Below are positions 53,521-63,876 of a DNA stretch of 64,000 nucleotides, piece by piece; the first letter of the stretch is position 1, and each line of letters begins with the position of its first letter. Below the pieces are notes generated by a model that made no database searches, was not told the origin of the DNA, and worked only from the letters and a program-made list of their open reading frames with translations. The stretch spans positions 43,181,753 through 43,245,752 of the forward strand of contig NC_092804.1 in the NCBI RefSeq assembly GCF_040954645.1, written 5' to 3'. The DNA comes from Diabrotica undecimpunctata. Its lineage: Eukaryota > Arthropoda > Insecta > Coleoptera > Chrysomelidae. The translations under genes were made by a program, and so were the position numbers.

Positions 53521-54130
53521 GGTATATGTGATTGTTTGTTAAATGAAAGTAATGTTTTATATTATTTAAATTATTAAGTTATTTACATTTAGAAATGTGT
53601 GTTAATTTATTGAAATTTTTTTACAGTATGAGGACAGTTATATGACAATGAATGAAATTAGATGCACTATATTGTGGGTGTGCAATTTATTTGACTTGTA
53701 ATTATCAATTTTTTTTTGATAAAAGGCATTTAATTTCTGTTTTGGCAGAAAATTGTGATCTCATATGTTAAAATTATAAAATAAACAATTAAGGACAAAC
53801 AGAATACAATTAAAAGGACAAAACAGACATAAAACTTATAAAAAGGGGGGCTTATTGGCACTACATCTACTCTTTTTTAGTTCCTTTCCTAAAAAGTTAT
53901 GAATTAAATGCATTTTATCAAAAAAAATTGATAATTACAAGTCAAAGAAATTGCACACCCACAAAATAGTACATCTAATTTCATTCATTGTCATATAACT
54001 GTCCTCATACTGTAAAAAAAATTCAATAAATTAACACACATTTCTAAATATAAATATAAATAACTTAATAATTTAAATAATATAAAACATCACTTTCATT
54101 TAACAAACAATCACATATACCTTACTCCTA
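53518..54130. repeat. Foldback FB5, about 610 bp
   Basis: AGTAAGGTATATGTGATTGT (53517) and CACATATACCTTACT (54113-54127) are inverted ends. Pairing runs inward through GAGGACAGTTATATGACAAT (53630) and ATTGTCATATAACTGTCCTC (53986-54005) to TGACTTGTAATTATCAATTT (53692) and its inverse at 53926. The arms are about 215 bp and well conserved. A MITE-type element inserted at the end of the LINE fragment. Confidence 0.88.
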
Positions 54131-54299
54131 TTTCATTTGTTAACATCTCTACCCTCAAGAAACTTCCTTGTTACTTGTCAGACAGTTACAACATTAACCG
54201 AAGATCACACTTCATCAGCAATTACAGAATAGTTTGAACTATGTATCATGAATCATTATCTAAAAATTCTTGTACCGGCATCATTTAATTTACTTTGTA

Positions 54300-54390
54300 C
54301 AGTTTGACCTGAAGATGCTTTGCAAAGTGTAGAAAGCAAAACTGGTCGTTTTGGTAGTAAAATAAATTGATTGTAAGTCTATTTATTTCT
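54300..54390 (+). repeat. Repeat cassette with CTGAAGATG and stem-GAAA
   Basis: GACCTGAAGATGCTTTGCAA then AGTGTAGAAAGCAAAACTGG and AAAATAAATTG. The CTTTGCAAAG stem and following GAAAGC resemble the ends at 33655 and 36210. Confidence 0.4.
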
Positions 54391-55138
54391 TTTACCTATT
54401 TGAAATATCAATACTTTGCTCTAGTACAAAATATCTCACAAGGTCTTTTTAATCTTCTGAAAAATCTTGACTTGATGGGTTCAAACCAAATTCATATTCA
54501 GAATCAATGTACCCATATTAACTAAGGACACTTATCCAATTCATAATACCAAAAATTATGTCTGCCTGTTGACTAATAATTTGATTTTTAGAAAAAAATT
54601 GACTTACAATACTTTGGCACAAACATATTGAATCTTCACTGAATCCCCCAATACTGAGGATTATATGTAGATTAAATATATTTTTTTGTTATCTTATCCT
54701 TACATCTATTGTGACATTTTATTAAAACATAGGTTCTACTGACCTTAGTAACAAATGTTTATTAAACATTATATTCATATGGGATTAAACCATAATAGAT
54801 TATAATGAAAATTACATTTTACATTATAATTGCCACAGGGCCAATTGATAAACATTATAGGTTAACATAATTTCTGAATTCATAAAATTTTTTTGAAAAT
54901 AGTTTCTGCATTGGAAATAGAAATGTCAAAAACAAATGTTAATGTAATTTTCACGACAATTAATTCTGGAGTAATCTCTTATAAATACAATATTTAACTT
55001 GAAACATGCTTCAAGAAAACACTTTCAGAACCTCTTTATATATTTACATTTGTTCTGGGTTAATAGTTTTATATTGTGAGTTATTAAGTACTAGCAGTGT
55101 TTGGTACACGGATTGAATGTACCTTTTTCTTATTTCAG

Positions 55139-56154
55139 AAATGACGGATGTTGCACCAAAAACTCCTAATAAGAGAAAAAGTTTGGGTGTGAAAAATAAC
55201 TCTGCCAAAAAAGTTAAAGTGGAAAATGGACAGACACCTAAAGTGCCTGGATCTGCAAATAAACAAAAAGGTCAGCCATCTCCTAAGCAACAGGCAAAGC
55301 TAGATACTCCTAAACAGAATCAACAAACACCTAAAAAAAATAAAACACCTAAAAAGCAAGTCAAAGCTCCTAAACAAGAGATTCAAACTCCTAAACAAGA
55401 GATTCAAACTCCTAAACAAGAGATTCAAACTCCTAAACAGAAAAAAAATCAGCAAACCCCAAAACAAAACAAACAGAAAAAACAACAGACAGATAAGCAG
55501 CAAGTAGTAGCTCCAAATAAGTCAAGTAAAAAAGCTAAACAGGTACCTTTGAAAGGCACTTCCCAAGTGGAAGAGAAATCAAAAAAAGAAAAAAAACCAC
55601 AGTCCTCTGATAGTCCAAATGATAAAAAAAAGAAAAAGAGGAGACATCAATATGGTAGTATAGTAGTCAAACTAAATTCAGGAGATAAAGCTTTGAAAAC
55701 TGAAGCCTTAAAAATTATAGACGAAAAAATTAAGGTTATGGAAAGTAGAGCAGAGTTATCAAAGACAGGTTTACGTAAATTGACATTGTTGAAAAAGTTT
55801 AAGAGAATAGCTCAAGGTCTCCCACCACTAGTTCCACCCGGTAAATCTGAGTCTACCCAAGACAAACCAAAAAAGAAGGAAGTTGCGGCAGGAAAGCAGA
55901 CGAAGCAGCAAAAGGGTAAAGTCCAGAAAGTCGTGAAAAAAGAATCAGAAGATGATAGTGACGATGAAGAGGAAAATACCGTAACTAAAGCTAAAGTCCA
56001 GAAAGTAGTGACAGAAGAACCAGAAGATGATAGTGATGATGATGATAGTGGCGAGGAAGAGGAAGGTGGTGAAGAAGAAAGTGGTGATGAAGAGGATGAT
56101 CAAGACGATAATGAGGAGGATGATGATGATGAATCAGAGGAAGAGTCTGATTAA
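55139..56154 (+). CDS. Lysine-rich, acidic-tailed nuclear-type protein, paralogue 1
   Basis: ATG at 55141, two bases after an acceptor TTATTTCAG (ends 55138), so a noncoding exon probably lies upstream. 337 aa. Residues 1-165 are basic (Lys, Gln, Pro, Thr), with KRKS, KKVKVE and KKKKKRRH stretches that suit nuclear import and three 7-residue PKQEIQT repeats. Residues 168-230 form the only globular-looking part, with YGSIVVKLNSGDKAL and EKIKVMESRAELSKTGLRKL. Then comes a KVQKVV repeat pair and a Glu/Asp tail from about 267 to the end. The layout recalls nucleolar or chromatin proteins (Nopp140- or nucleolin-like composition), but I do not recognise a family and infer only nuclear location. No frame damage. 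Confidence 0.82.
55367..55429 (+). repeat. Three 21-bp tandem repeats in the coding sequence
   Basis: CTCCTAAACAAGAGATTCAA plus A occurs three times in a row without change, encoding PKQEIQT each time. Paralogue 2 has a single related unit, so the array grew, or shrank in copy 2, after duplication. Confidence 0.95.
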
Positions 56155-56809
56155 AAACTATATATAAGATGTATATGTTATACATCATGTTCTATATAAA
56201 AATAATTTTGTATTGCCGTTTTAAATAATTGATGTTTATCAAGCAATTTTAATTTTAATTAAACTTATGTTAGGTTTATGTTCATTTTTATTGTTATCCC
56301 CTTTTGCATACTCGTTTCTTATTGCATAGCTGGTTGTTCATTATTTTTTATAGGTTTTACTTTCCTTACAATGGAAATGTTTGAAACATTCAAAACACAA
56401 ACTAGGAAAGTTCAGAAAAAATATGTAAAAGTAACTAGATGAAAAAAATGTAATATTAAAAGTGTAAATTGGGACTAAAAAATTAATTGTAATTATTATA
56501 GCAAGTATAACTACTGTAGTATTTAAATGAGAACAATAACAATTTGACTTACAATACTTTGGAACTAACATATCAAATATTCATTGAATCACCAAGTACT
56601 GTGGATTATAAGTAGATTAAATATATTTTTTGTTACCATCCTTAAATCTATTGTGCCATTTTACCAAAGCATAGATACTACTAACCTTAGTAACAAAGAA
56701 TTATTAAATATTGTAAACATGTGGGATTAAATGACAATTGACGATAATGACAATTATATTTTACATTACAATCACCACAGAGTGCCAATTGGTAAACATT
56801 AAAGGTTAA

Positions 56810-57268
56810 TATAGTCACAGAACTGTTTCAATGTTTCGAGACCTTAAATGTTTACTGTTTTGAAACATTGAGTCAGTATGTATCATATCTGATAATGATA
56901 AGTATTCATTTAAAAATGGTAATAAAAATCTATACTACCGAGAAAAAAAACCTAATTAAATAAAACCAGACTGAACATATCTAACCTACACCTAAAACAA
57001 TAAATTTGTGCTTAGCAAGCTCAAATCCCTAATCATTCAACAATACTCTAACAATGACATTGCTGTCAAGTGCCTTACAGAAAATGAATCTGCACAAAAT
57101 ATTGTATCTTTGCATAGCGACTGACAATGAATTGTTATGATATGAAATATATGAAGTTACAGTATCAGGTAAAATGTGTCAATTGTTTCAATGTTTCGAA
57201 ACATCCCAGTGAGTTAATTCAAATGATTCGAAACATTCAAATGAATCATTTCGCCTATCACTACATTG
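56810..57268. mobile_element. hAT-derived non-autonomous element upstream of paralogue 2
   Basis: Absent from the corresponding place in block 1. Rich in a subterminal motif TTGTTTCAATGTTTCGAAAC and variants (56825, 56862, 57183, 57230), with a right end GATTCGAAACATTCAAATGA then ATCATTTCGCCTATCACTAC that is hAT-like. The left end (TAGTCACAGAACTGTTTCA) is diverged. It is about 110 bases before the paralogue 2 start. Confidence 0.65.
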
Positions 57269-57378
57269 GAAACTGAAACGGCAAAAACAAATGTTAATAG
57301 TTATATATTATGAGTTATTAAGTACAAGCTGTATTGGGTACAAGAATTGAATGTACCTTTTTTCTTATTTCAGAAATA

Positions 57379-58116
57379 ATGGATGTTGCACCAAAAACTC
57401 CTAATAAGAGAAAAAGTTTAGGTCTTAAAAATAACTCTGCCAAAAAAGTTAAAGTGGAAAATGGACAGACACCTAAATATCACACCAGATCTGTAACTAT
57501 ACAAAAAGGTCAGTCATCTCCTAAGCAACAAACAAAGCTAGATACTCCTAAACGGAATCAACAAACTCCTGAAAAAAATAAAACACCAAAACAGCAAGTC
57601 AAAACTCCTAAACAAGAAATATCTGTTAAACATAGGCAGAAAAAACAACAGACAGCTAAGCAGCAAGTAGTAGCTTCAAATATGGCATGTAAAAAAGCTG
57701 AACAGGTACCTGTTGAAGGTACTTCCCAAGTGAAAAAAAAGAAGAGAAGACAAGCATATGCCAGTATACTGGTCAAAATAAAGTCAGGAGATACAGCTGA
57801 AGCCATAAAAATTATAAACGAAAAATTAAAGATTATAGAAAGAAGAATTTTAGAAAGCATAGAAAGTAGAGAAGAGATAACAAAGACATCTGTACGTAAA
57901 CTGGCATTATTGCAAAGGTATAAACAAATAGCCAAATCTCTCATACCACCAGCTCCAAGTGTTAAATCTGAGCCTACCCAAGGCACAGCAAAAATGAAGA
58001 AAGCTGCAGCAAGAAAACAGACCAAACAGCAAAAGGGTAAAGTCCAGAAAATAGTGAAAAAAGAACCAAGTGATAGTGATGATGAAGAAGAAAATGCTGT
58101 AAGTAAAGAAAGCTAA
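57379..58116 (+). CDS. Lysine-rich nuclear-type protein, paralogue 2 (truncated tail)
   Basis: ATG at 57379 after the acceptor TTATTTCAG (ends 57373). 245 aa, starting MDVAPKTPNKRKSLGLKNNS, nearly as in paralogue 1 minus one residue. The basic region is shorter (one repeat unit, QEISVK). The conserved module lies at about residues 124-190, with YASILVKIKSGDTAEAIKII, EKLKIIERR and REEITKTSVRKLALLQRYKQ. The reading ends EEENAVSKES because four extra bases in TAAAGAAAGCTAAAG shift the frame. The former tail lies open downstream at 58118-58303. It could be a working shortened protein or an early pseudogene. Confidence 0.75.
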   Translation: MDVAPKTPNKRKSLGLKNNSAKKVKVENGQTPKYHTRSVTIQKGQSSPKQQTKLDTPKRNQQTPEKNKTPKQQVKTPKQEISVKHRQKKQQTAKQQVVASNMACKKAEQVPVEGTSQVKKKKRRQAYASILVKIKSGDTAEAIKIINEKLKIIERRILESIESREEITKTSVRKLALLQRYKQIAKSLIPPAPSVKSEPTQGTAKMKKAAARKQTKQQKGKVQKIVKKEPSDSDDEEENAVSKES

Positions 58117-58303
58117 AGTCCAGAGAGTAGTGAAAAATGAACCAGAAGATGATAGTGATGATGAAGAGGAAAATAAATTAAGTAAAGCTAAAGTTCCGGA
58201 AATAGTGTCAGAAGATGATAGTGGTGAGGAAGAAGAAAGCAGTGATGAAGATGATGACCAAGACAATAATGGTGATGATGAGTCAGGGGAAGAGTCTGAT
58301 TAA
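58108..58303 (+). pseudogene. Orphaned acidic tail of paralogue 2
   Basis: In the shifted frame it reads KAKVQRVVKNEPEDDSDDEE, SEDDSGEEEESSDEDDD and DESGEESD with TAA at 58301-58303, matching the C-terminal end of paralogue 1 codon for codon. It is intact apart from the 4-bp insertion at about 58106-58113. Confidence 0.85.
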
Positions 58304-58609
58304 AAACTATATATAAGATGTATGTCACACATCATGTTTTATATAAAAATAATTTTGTACTGCCGGTTTAAATAATTGATATTCATTAAGTAATTTTAGT
58401 TTTAATTAAACTTATGTTAGGTTTATGTTCATTTTTATTGTTCTCCCCTTTTGCATACTTGTCTCTAATATTGCATAGCTGATTGTTCAGTAAAGCATTA
58501 GCCTGTAATTCATTATTTTTTTATTTTATAAGTTTTACTTTCCTTAGAATGCAAATGTCTTAAACGTTCAAAACACAAACTATGAAAAAGTTGTATTAAC
58601 TTTAGAAAA

Positions 58610-59392
58610 GTTAATACAATGTCAGATAATAATTAATTTTATCCAGGATGATTTGAATGCTCTATGGTTGTGGTGTTCAGAAAATTATTTACAGCTAAAA
58701 ACTCAGAAATGCCATAAAATAACTTCATAAAATTAAGAAACCAATTGACTCCTTATACTGCGTTGGTGGTATGGAGACCTCTGAAGTCAGTGGTAGTAGA
58801 GGTTTCAGTATAATTTGGATAGTCATCTCCAAAAGCCTCGTAATTCAAAAAGGCCTAGTAGTGTTATATTATGCGTTGGTAAGATCTTAATTATGAGGTA
58901 CCTACATAAAAAGTTGATTAAAAATATTCAGCACATATTTCTTCATTTCTGCTCATATTGATGAACTATACCTAGGCAGGCACATGATTACCAGGAAATT
59001 TTAAGTCCATTGAAGTAGTCTACTCTAAATCTCACAGATTAATGTATGATGTATTTTATGTATGTATATATTTTATATTCAAACTAATTCTAGGTCAATT
59101 TATCTGTCCCTAACTTTTAAATGCCGTTAATCTGTGTGTACCTTCTAGGCAACTTAGAAATACATTTTACACTACCTTTCACAATACAAATCATGGTAAA
59201 AATGTGCCAATCGACATATATAATAGCAAAATGAAAGAAACAGTACTTATGTGATATCAAAAAGTGAATTTATTATTTATTCTCATCTTATATTAATTGT
59301 CAATTTGTGTATTATTTTTCAAGTTTATATCTACTACTTATATGAGTTCTTTTAATTTATGTAATATATACTGTAAGTTTTCCATCAAATAT
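58610..59392 (+). mobile_element. LINE 3' fragment inserted in the 3' flank of paralogue 2
   Basis: It sits between the block 2 equivalents of CACAAACTAGGAAAG and AAAAAATATGTAAAAGTAAC, which are adjacent in block 1. It reads LQDDLNALWLWCSENYLQLK with TQKCHKI, an RT thumb region, and a C-terminal end VNLCVPSRQLRNTFYTTFHN with HGKNVPIDIYNSKMK. Jockey/CR1-like. Stops occur between the blocks. Confidence 0.82.
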
Positions 59393-59627
59393 TTAGAAAA
59401 AATATGGTAAAGTAACTAGATAGAAAAATGTAATGAATAATACAATTAAAGTAAATTGGGACTAAAAAGTTAGTGTTAGGATAAGATCAAATTGCCATTA
59501 TTATAGCAAGCATTTTGTTAAGACAAAATACCGTGATGCTTAGGGTCAAAGCAGGTCGTAAGAGCAGCTGAGATTAAGATGGAATTAAGACGCAAAGGAG
59601 AGAAAACTGGATCACATTTAATAAACT

Positions 59628-59705
59628 TTAAACTAAAATTGTGGTTAATTCCCAATAGTTATCATAAATTGTGTTAAAATGTCACAGGAAAATAGCTTCG
59701 GGACA
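59628..59705 (-). mobile_element. Diverged partial copy 3 of the hairpin element
   Basis: On the minus strand: CCCGAAGCTATTTTCCTGTG, ACATTTTAA, then GGGAATTAACCACAATTTTA. It aligns with the lead and left arm of the elements at 4327 and 42699. The right arm is missing. Confidence 0.6.
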
Positions 59706-59761
59706 ATATCAGGATGTTATGAATATAGAAGATGAAAAAAGTAGTGTTAATTAGTCATAGA

Positions 59762-59762
<1 letters not shown>

Positions 59763-59845
<83 letters not shown>
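59763..59845. repeat. (AT)n microsatellite at the end of a LINE relic
   Basis: AT tract of about 83 bases. It begins where the minus-strand LINE reading TANIILI breaks off, so it grew within the LINE sequence. Confidence 0.95.
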
Positions 59846-59849
<4 letters not shown>

Positions 59850-60720
59850 ATTATGTTTGCTGTATTCCAGCGATCTGGTATGCATCTTGATCTTAGGCAG
59901 TTCGTTAATATGCCTGCTAAGATTTTCCAGTTTTTTTTGCCAGCGTACTTAAGCAGTTCCACTGTTATGCCATCTATTCCAGTTGCTTTACCGCTTGTAA
60001 TTTTTGTAATTATCGATTCTACTTCTTCCGGAAGGACTTCTGGTACATCTTCTTGGTTACTGATTGCTACTTCAAGTCTTTCGGGGGCTTTGGTATAGTT
60101 CGCTGTAGAATTTAGTCACGAGTTGTATCATTTCATTTATTCTGGTGCTTTCGTTTGTTAGAGCAACGATTTGCTTCTTCACAATAATTAATGTTTTTCT
60201 TGTTTTATTATAGTTTTTTTTTTGTTTTCGATTGCATTTTCTATCAGTATTTCATTGTCTTTTCTTATGTGTTCTTTAATACTATGCCCTTATTGTCTTA
60301 CAAAGTTCTGTGTATTGTATTCTCTTTATGTTACTATTTACTTTCATTTACCTTCTTTGTTTTAGCATTATTTTGGTTTTATCAAACAGTTTATTATGTT
60401 CATTTTGTAGTTGCGGGCCTCAAATTTCTTTGGCACTATCAAGGATGATTTCCATTAATTGAGAGCTGTCGATTTGGTCATATAATCTTTCATCAATTGT
60501 CCTTTGGTAGTGATGAGTTTTCTTTTAGATTGTTAATATTTGTACCGGTTACTGTTGGTTTTGTGATTAATTTTATTCTTTCTAGTTTCAGATTTGAACA
60601 ATTTCTGCTCTGATTAGTCTATGTTCGCTGCCTGTTTGAAATTTATTTATTACACTGACATCTTTTATTGTAGCAATCTTACTGGTTAGAATGAAATTAA
60701 GTTATTAATGGTTCCATTTG
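59850..60720 (-). mobile_element. RTE/Proto2-like LINE relic
   Basis: Minus-strand reading from 60700: FQTGSEHRLIRAEIVQI (endonuclease end), a decayed linker, IVALTNESTRINEMIQLVTK, then the RT start TKAPERLEVAISNQEDVPEV, EEVESIITKITSGKATGIDG, ITVELLKYAGKKNWKI and NCLRSRCIPDRWNTANIILI. The RT part (60110-59850) is open and well kept. Confidence 0.85.
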
Positions 60721-60807
60721 GTGCTACTTAAGTTTATTTTCTGTTAGATTTTTCCTTAAATAATGTATTTTTATTATAATATTGATTAGGAATCCAATAC
60801 CATATAA

Positions 60808-60809
60808 TA

Positions 60810-60878
<69 letters not shown>
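60808..60878. repeat. (AT)n microsatellite
   Basis: AT tract of about 70 bases with one GT interruption near its start. Confidence 0.95.
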
Positions 60879-60881
<3 letters not shown>

Positions 60882-61518
60882 TTAAATACTGAAAGAAATT
60901 CAAATTTACTTAATTTGAGTAAACTTACTCATATGAAATAATGAAATTTCCACAAATCACTCAATTGAGTAGTCCTATTTTTTTTTTGGAAGTTATCTGA
61001 TATGTACCAGTCACATTGCAGCTAACTGGCTTATTTTATGTAAAGAAGAGGCTTCTAATACACCCCCATACTGGTCAGTAAATTCATGCATAAATTGTAT
61101 CTTTCTGTTAAAATTATATATGCTTACTCTTGAAAATCCTTTTTATGTGATGCATCAAACCATTCTATTCTAGTATTTATGTTTTTCCACCTGTTCCCTA
61201 CTTATTTTCGGTATGTCCCATAATCTGATTGTAATTCTCTGCCCAACCTTCCGGTGTCCATCCTTCTATTTTATTACTGGTTTCATTTTTATCTATGCCC
61301 TAACTGTACGTTCGATATCTTCGCTTTTAATATTTTTCTTACTATTTTTGTTTCGAAGATTTGTAATTGCTGTATCTGTTACAGTAAGTGTGTTCGTCTA
61401 AAAAGGTATACATTATTGGTCTTATTATCTTATAAATTTTCATTTTAGTTTCGGCTTATCTTTTTATCAATAAATATTGTTTGTATACTGGCCAGTAAAA
61501 ATGTATATTTTATTTCAG
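60879..61518. other. Upstream flank of paralogue 3
   Basis: AT-rich. It has no clear similarity to the flanks of paralogues 1 and 2 apart from the last few bases before the start (TATTTCAGAAATG). Open frames here look spurious. Confidence 0.45.
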
Positions 61519-62198
61519 AAATGACTAAACCAAAATCGAATAAGAGAAGCTTCACTGATAGAGGTAAGTTTTCCCAAAAACGCAAACAAGAGAATGGAAA
61601 GAGGCACCCGAAATTTAAAAACAACAAAACAAATAGAGGGGGACCGAATATTCATAAGACTTTACCAAAAAAACAGTTTCCGCATGTTAAACCGGATATA
61701 GAGAAAAATGAAATTAAAAATGATATGGAACAGACTGGCTCATTTATACGAAATTCTGATAAGAAACCAAAGAAAGACCAGTTTTTTATCATCAAACAAA
61801 AAGTAAGTTCTTCAGACAACTACGAGAAAGAAAAAGTTATTAAAGAATTGGAAAACAAAATCAATGCTATTGAAAGCAGGGGTAAATTGACTAATACAGC
61901 AACAAGAAAATTGAGACAATTAAAGAAATACAAAAAATTGGCGGAAGGGGGCCAACTAAATCCTCCACCAGAAAAAAGTTCAAATCGTAAAACAAAAACA
62001 GAGAAGAGACGGGAAAGAAGAATTGCAGCATCAACAAATAAAGATACAGTGGCACCAAACAAAACAGAACTATCAATAGGGAAGGAATTATCTGAACCCG
62101 AAAGTATAGTGGAAAAATCCGCCGATGAAGTTGAAGAAGGTGAAGAAGAATCTTCTGACGTTGTATCAAATGCTAGCGAAAACGAAAGCGATAGTTAA
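61519..62198 (+). CDS. Lysine-rich, acidic-tailed nuclear-type protein, paralogue 3
   Basis: ATG at 61521, again two bases after TATTTCAG (ends 61518), the junction shared by all three paralogues. 225 aa, stop TAA at 62196-62198. It starts MTKPKSNKRSFTDRGKFSQK and is basic to about residue 85. The conserved module at about 86-145 has QFFIIKQKVSSSDNYEKEKV, NKINAIESRGKLTNTATRKL and RQLKKYKKLAEGG. It ends in a basic patch and an acidic Ser tail (EVEEGEEESSD, SENESDS). It lacks the PKQ repeats. It is far more diverged than copies 1 and 2, so it is the older duplicate. The open frame is intact. Family and function not recognised; nuclear location inferred from composition. Confidence 0.78.
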
Positions 62199-62929
62199 TC
62201 TAGTATTTAAGTGAATTATTTATTCGTTTGATGTTTAGTCTTATAAATCGATCTCCCATCAGGTATCGTGTAAATTGACATAAATGTTATTCAATTTTTA
62301 TTAAATTTAAAATATTACAGAATGTAGTGTCATTTGCATTATGGCCATTTTAAAACATTAATTTATATTTTACATTACCAAATTTCTATATTCGCCGAGA
62401 GATAGTTTCACATTCATATTTTTGTAAATGTCAAACACCATTTCCTCACATGTTTCTTTTTCTATTTTCGACTTTAACCTACATCATTACATTAGCTGTT
62501 TTTCTACATATATATTTTGCCCTTCGTTTGAGTACCGGTATTATTTTATTTTGTTATTCCTAATCTTAATCGGAGTATTGTTCTTTTTTGTTTCTTTTTC
62601 ACTAGCTGCTTCAAATTACTTTTGTTTTTCTTATGTGTTTATTAATTTGATCGTATTTATTGCCATATGTTACAGTGTTTTTCTTTGTTTAACCAAGTTT
62701 TTTCATTTTCATTAATATTTTTGTTTTTTATTATTAAAGGTATTATTTTCTTTATATTTTGGTCCTAGTTCTGCGCAATTATTTTCATTTACTTTTAGGT
62801 AGGATTTACTTTAGTTTTTCTACAGCGTGTTTCAAAAAAAGCTAACACCGTCTCTAGAATAGGTTCGACAATCTAAAAACAAATACGAGCAACCAGAGAT
62901 AGAAGAATATGAAGAAAATAAACAACATA
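62199..62929. other. Downstream flank of paralogue 3
   Basis: AT-rich, presumably 3' UTR and spacer. No repeat or gene recognised. Confidence 0.45.
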
Positions 62930-63876
62930 ATCTACCAAACTTTTAGTTGCAAACAATAAATCTCCAGAAACAGACAACTTACCAGCAAATCTGCTTGGAT
63001 CAGCCGGAAAAATTATATATTTAATGGAAACAGCGTTTCCAGAGGAGTGGATCATTGTAACAATATGTTCCATCCACAAAAATGGCCATTTGCTTGAATA
63101 CCTTAACTACAGGATACTATCTATTATACAAGATACTCGTATAATAGGAAAATATCAACACTGAGACAAATTGATGTTAAATCTGCCTGTAATCTACCAT
63201 AAACAGGAAAACTCTTTAAAATGCAATGTAGAAAGTAAGGTTGGGTTAGGTTAAAAAGAAAACCGAATACCTGTGCATGCAAGTAGAACAAAAAGATCTC
63301 ATATTAGACGATAACACCACATAGACAAAGCCATAAGAGAGAGAAATACGCCAGGGAGAAAAGCAATCATAATGTTAAACAGCATTTTATGGGACCAATC
63401 TATCAGCAAAGAAAATAAAAAGAGGATATATGAGACCATAGTAAAAAGTATCACTTTCTACAGCTGTGAGGTATGGCCACTAAAAGAAAGAACACTGGCA
63501 ACGCTGAAAGCGACGGAAATGGATTTTTGGAGGAGTGCCGCAGGAAGATCTAGAAGAAAAAGTATTACCAACGAACGCATTAGAGAAATAATGGGAATCA
63601 AACGAACAATCACAGATGACCTAACAACAAAACAACTTATCTGGTTCGGACACATACAAAGAATGGATGAACAACGAATACCAAAAGAAATATTAAAATG
63701 GCAACCAGAAGGAAAGAGAAAACGAGGTAGACCGAGAAAAAGTTGGAGCGAAGGATTAAATAAAGAACTGAGAGAGAGGGCCATAGAAGAAGACCTATGG
63801 AACAACCGGACTAAGTGGCGATTGGAAGTCGGAAAACGGCGGAGAACGTTATATACCGACAAGTAGTAGTAGTAGA
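62930..63876 (+). mobile_element. LINE RT and C-terminal portion with (TAG)n tail
   Basis: 62930-63170 gives NKLLVANNKSPETDNLPANL, AFPEEWIIVTICSIHKNG and a decayed NYRILSII. An internal deletion then leads to an open 164-codon C-terminal block (63372-63866) with SKENKKRIYETIVKSITFYS, CEVWPLKERTLATLKATEMD, WFGHIQRMDEQRIPKE and KRKRGRPRKSWSEGLNKELR. It ends TDK, TAG, followed by a (TAG)n tail to about 63876. The same 3' end recurs as the short insertion at 1192-1292. Confidence 0.85.

Larger units (their letters stand above)
54590..56540 (+). repeat. Segmental duplication block 1 (carries paralogue 1)
   Basis: GACTTACAATACTTTGG at 54601, about 535 bases of upstream sequence, the gene and about 390 bases of 3' flank (ACTATATATAAGATGTAT, CTTATGTTAGGTTTATGTTC, AGTAACTAGATGAAAAAA) all recur in the same order in block 2. 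The duplication therefore includes promoter, gene and 3' UTR. Confidence 0.9.
56541..59510 (+). repeat. Segmental duplication block 2 (carries paralogue 2)
   Basis: Collinear with block 1 but longer, because of a hAT-derived insertion upstream of the gene (about 56810-57268) and a LINE insertion in the 3' flank (about 58610-59392). Both are absent from block 1, so both came after the duplication. Confidence 0.88.

Noticed and set aside
13835..54390. Calling the CTGA-GATG/GAAA cassettes active hammerhead ribozymes
   Set aside because: The base between the core and stem II does not fit the strict consensus, and stems I and III could not be confirmed by eye. Kept only as a hypothesis in the findings.
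55991..56188. His-rich minus-strand frame over the acidic tail of paralogue 1
   Set aside because: Antisense of GAT/GAA repeats naturally reads as His/Leu/Phe; not a gene.
58098..58113. Tiny intron GTAAGT...AAAG in paralogue 2 that might restore the frame
   Set aside because: Only about a dozen bases between donor-like and acceptor-like sequences, far below any workable intron length. A 4-bp insertion explains it better.
61213..61448. Overlapping plus-strand frames with hydrophobic stretches upstream of paralogue 3
   Set aside because: Chance membrane-like composition from T-rich DNA. The paralogue's acceptor and start are downstream.
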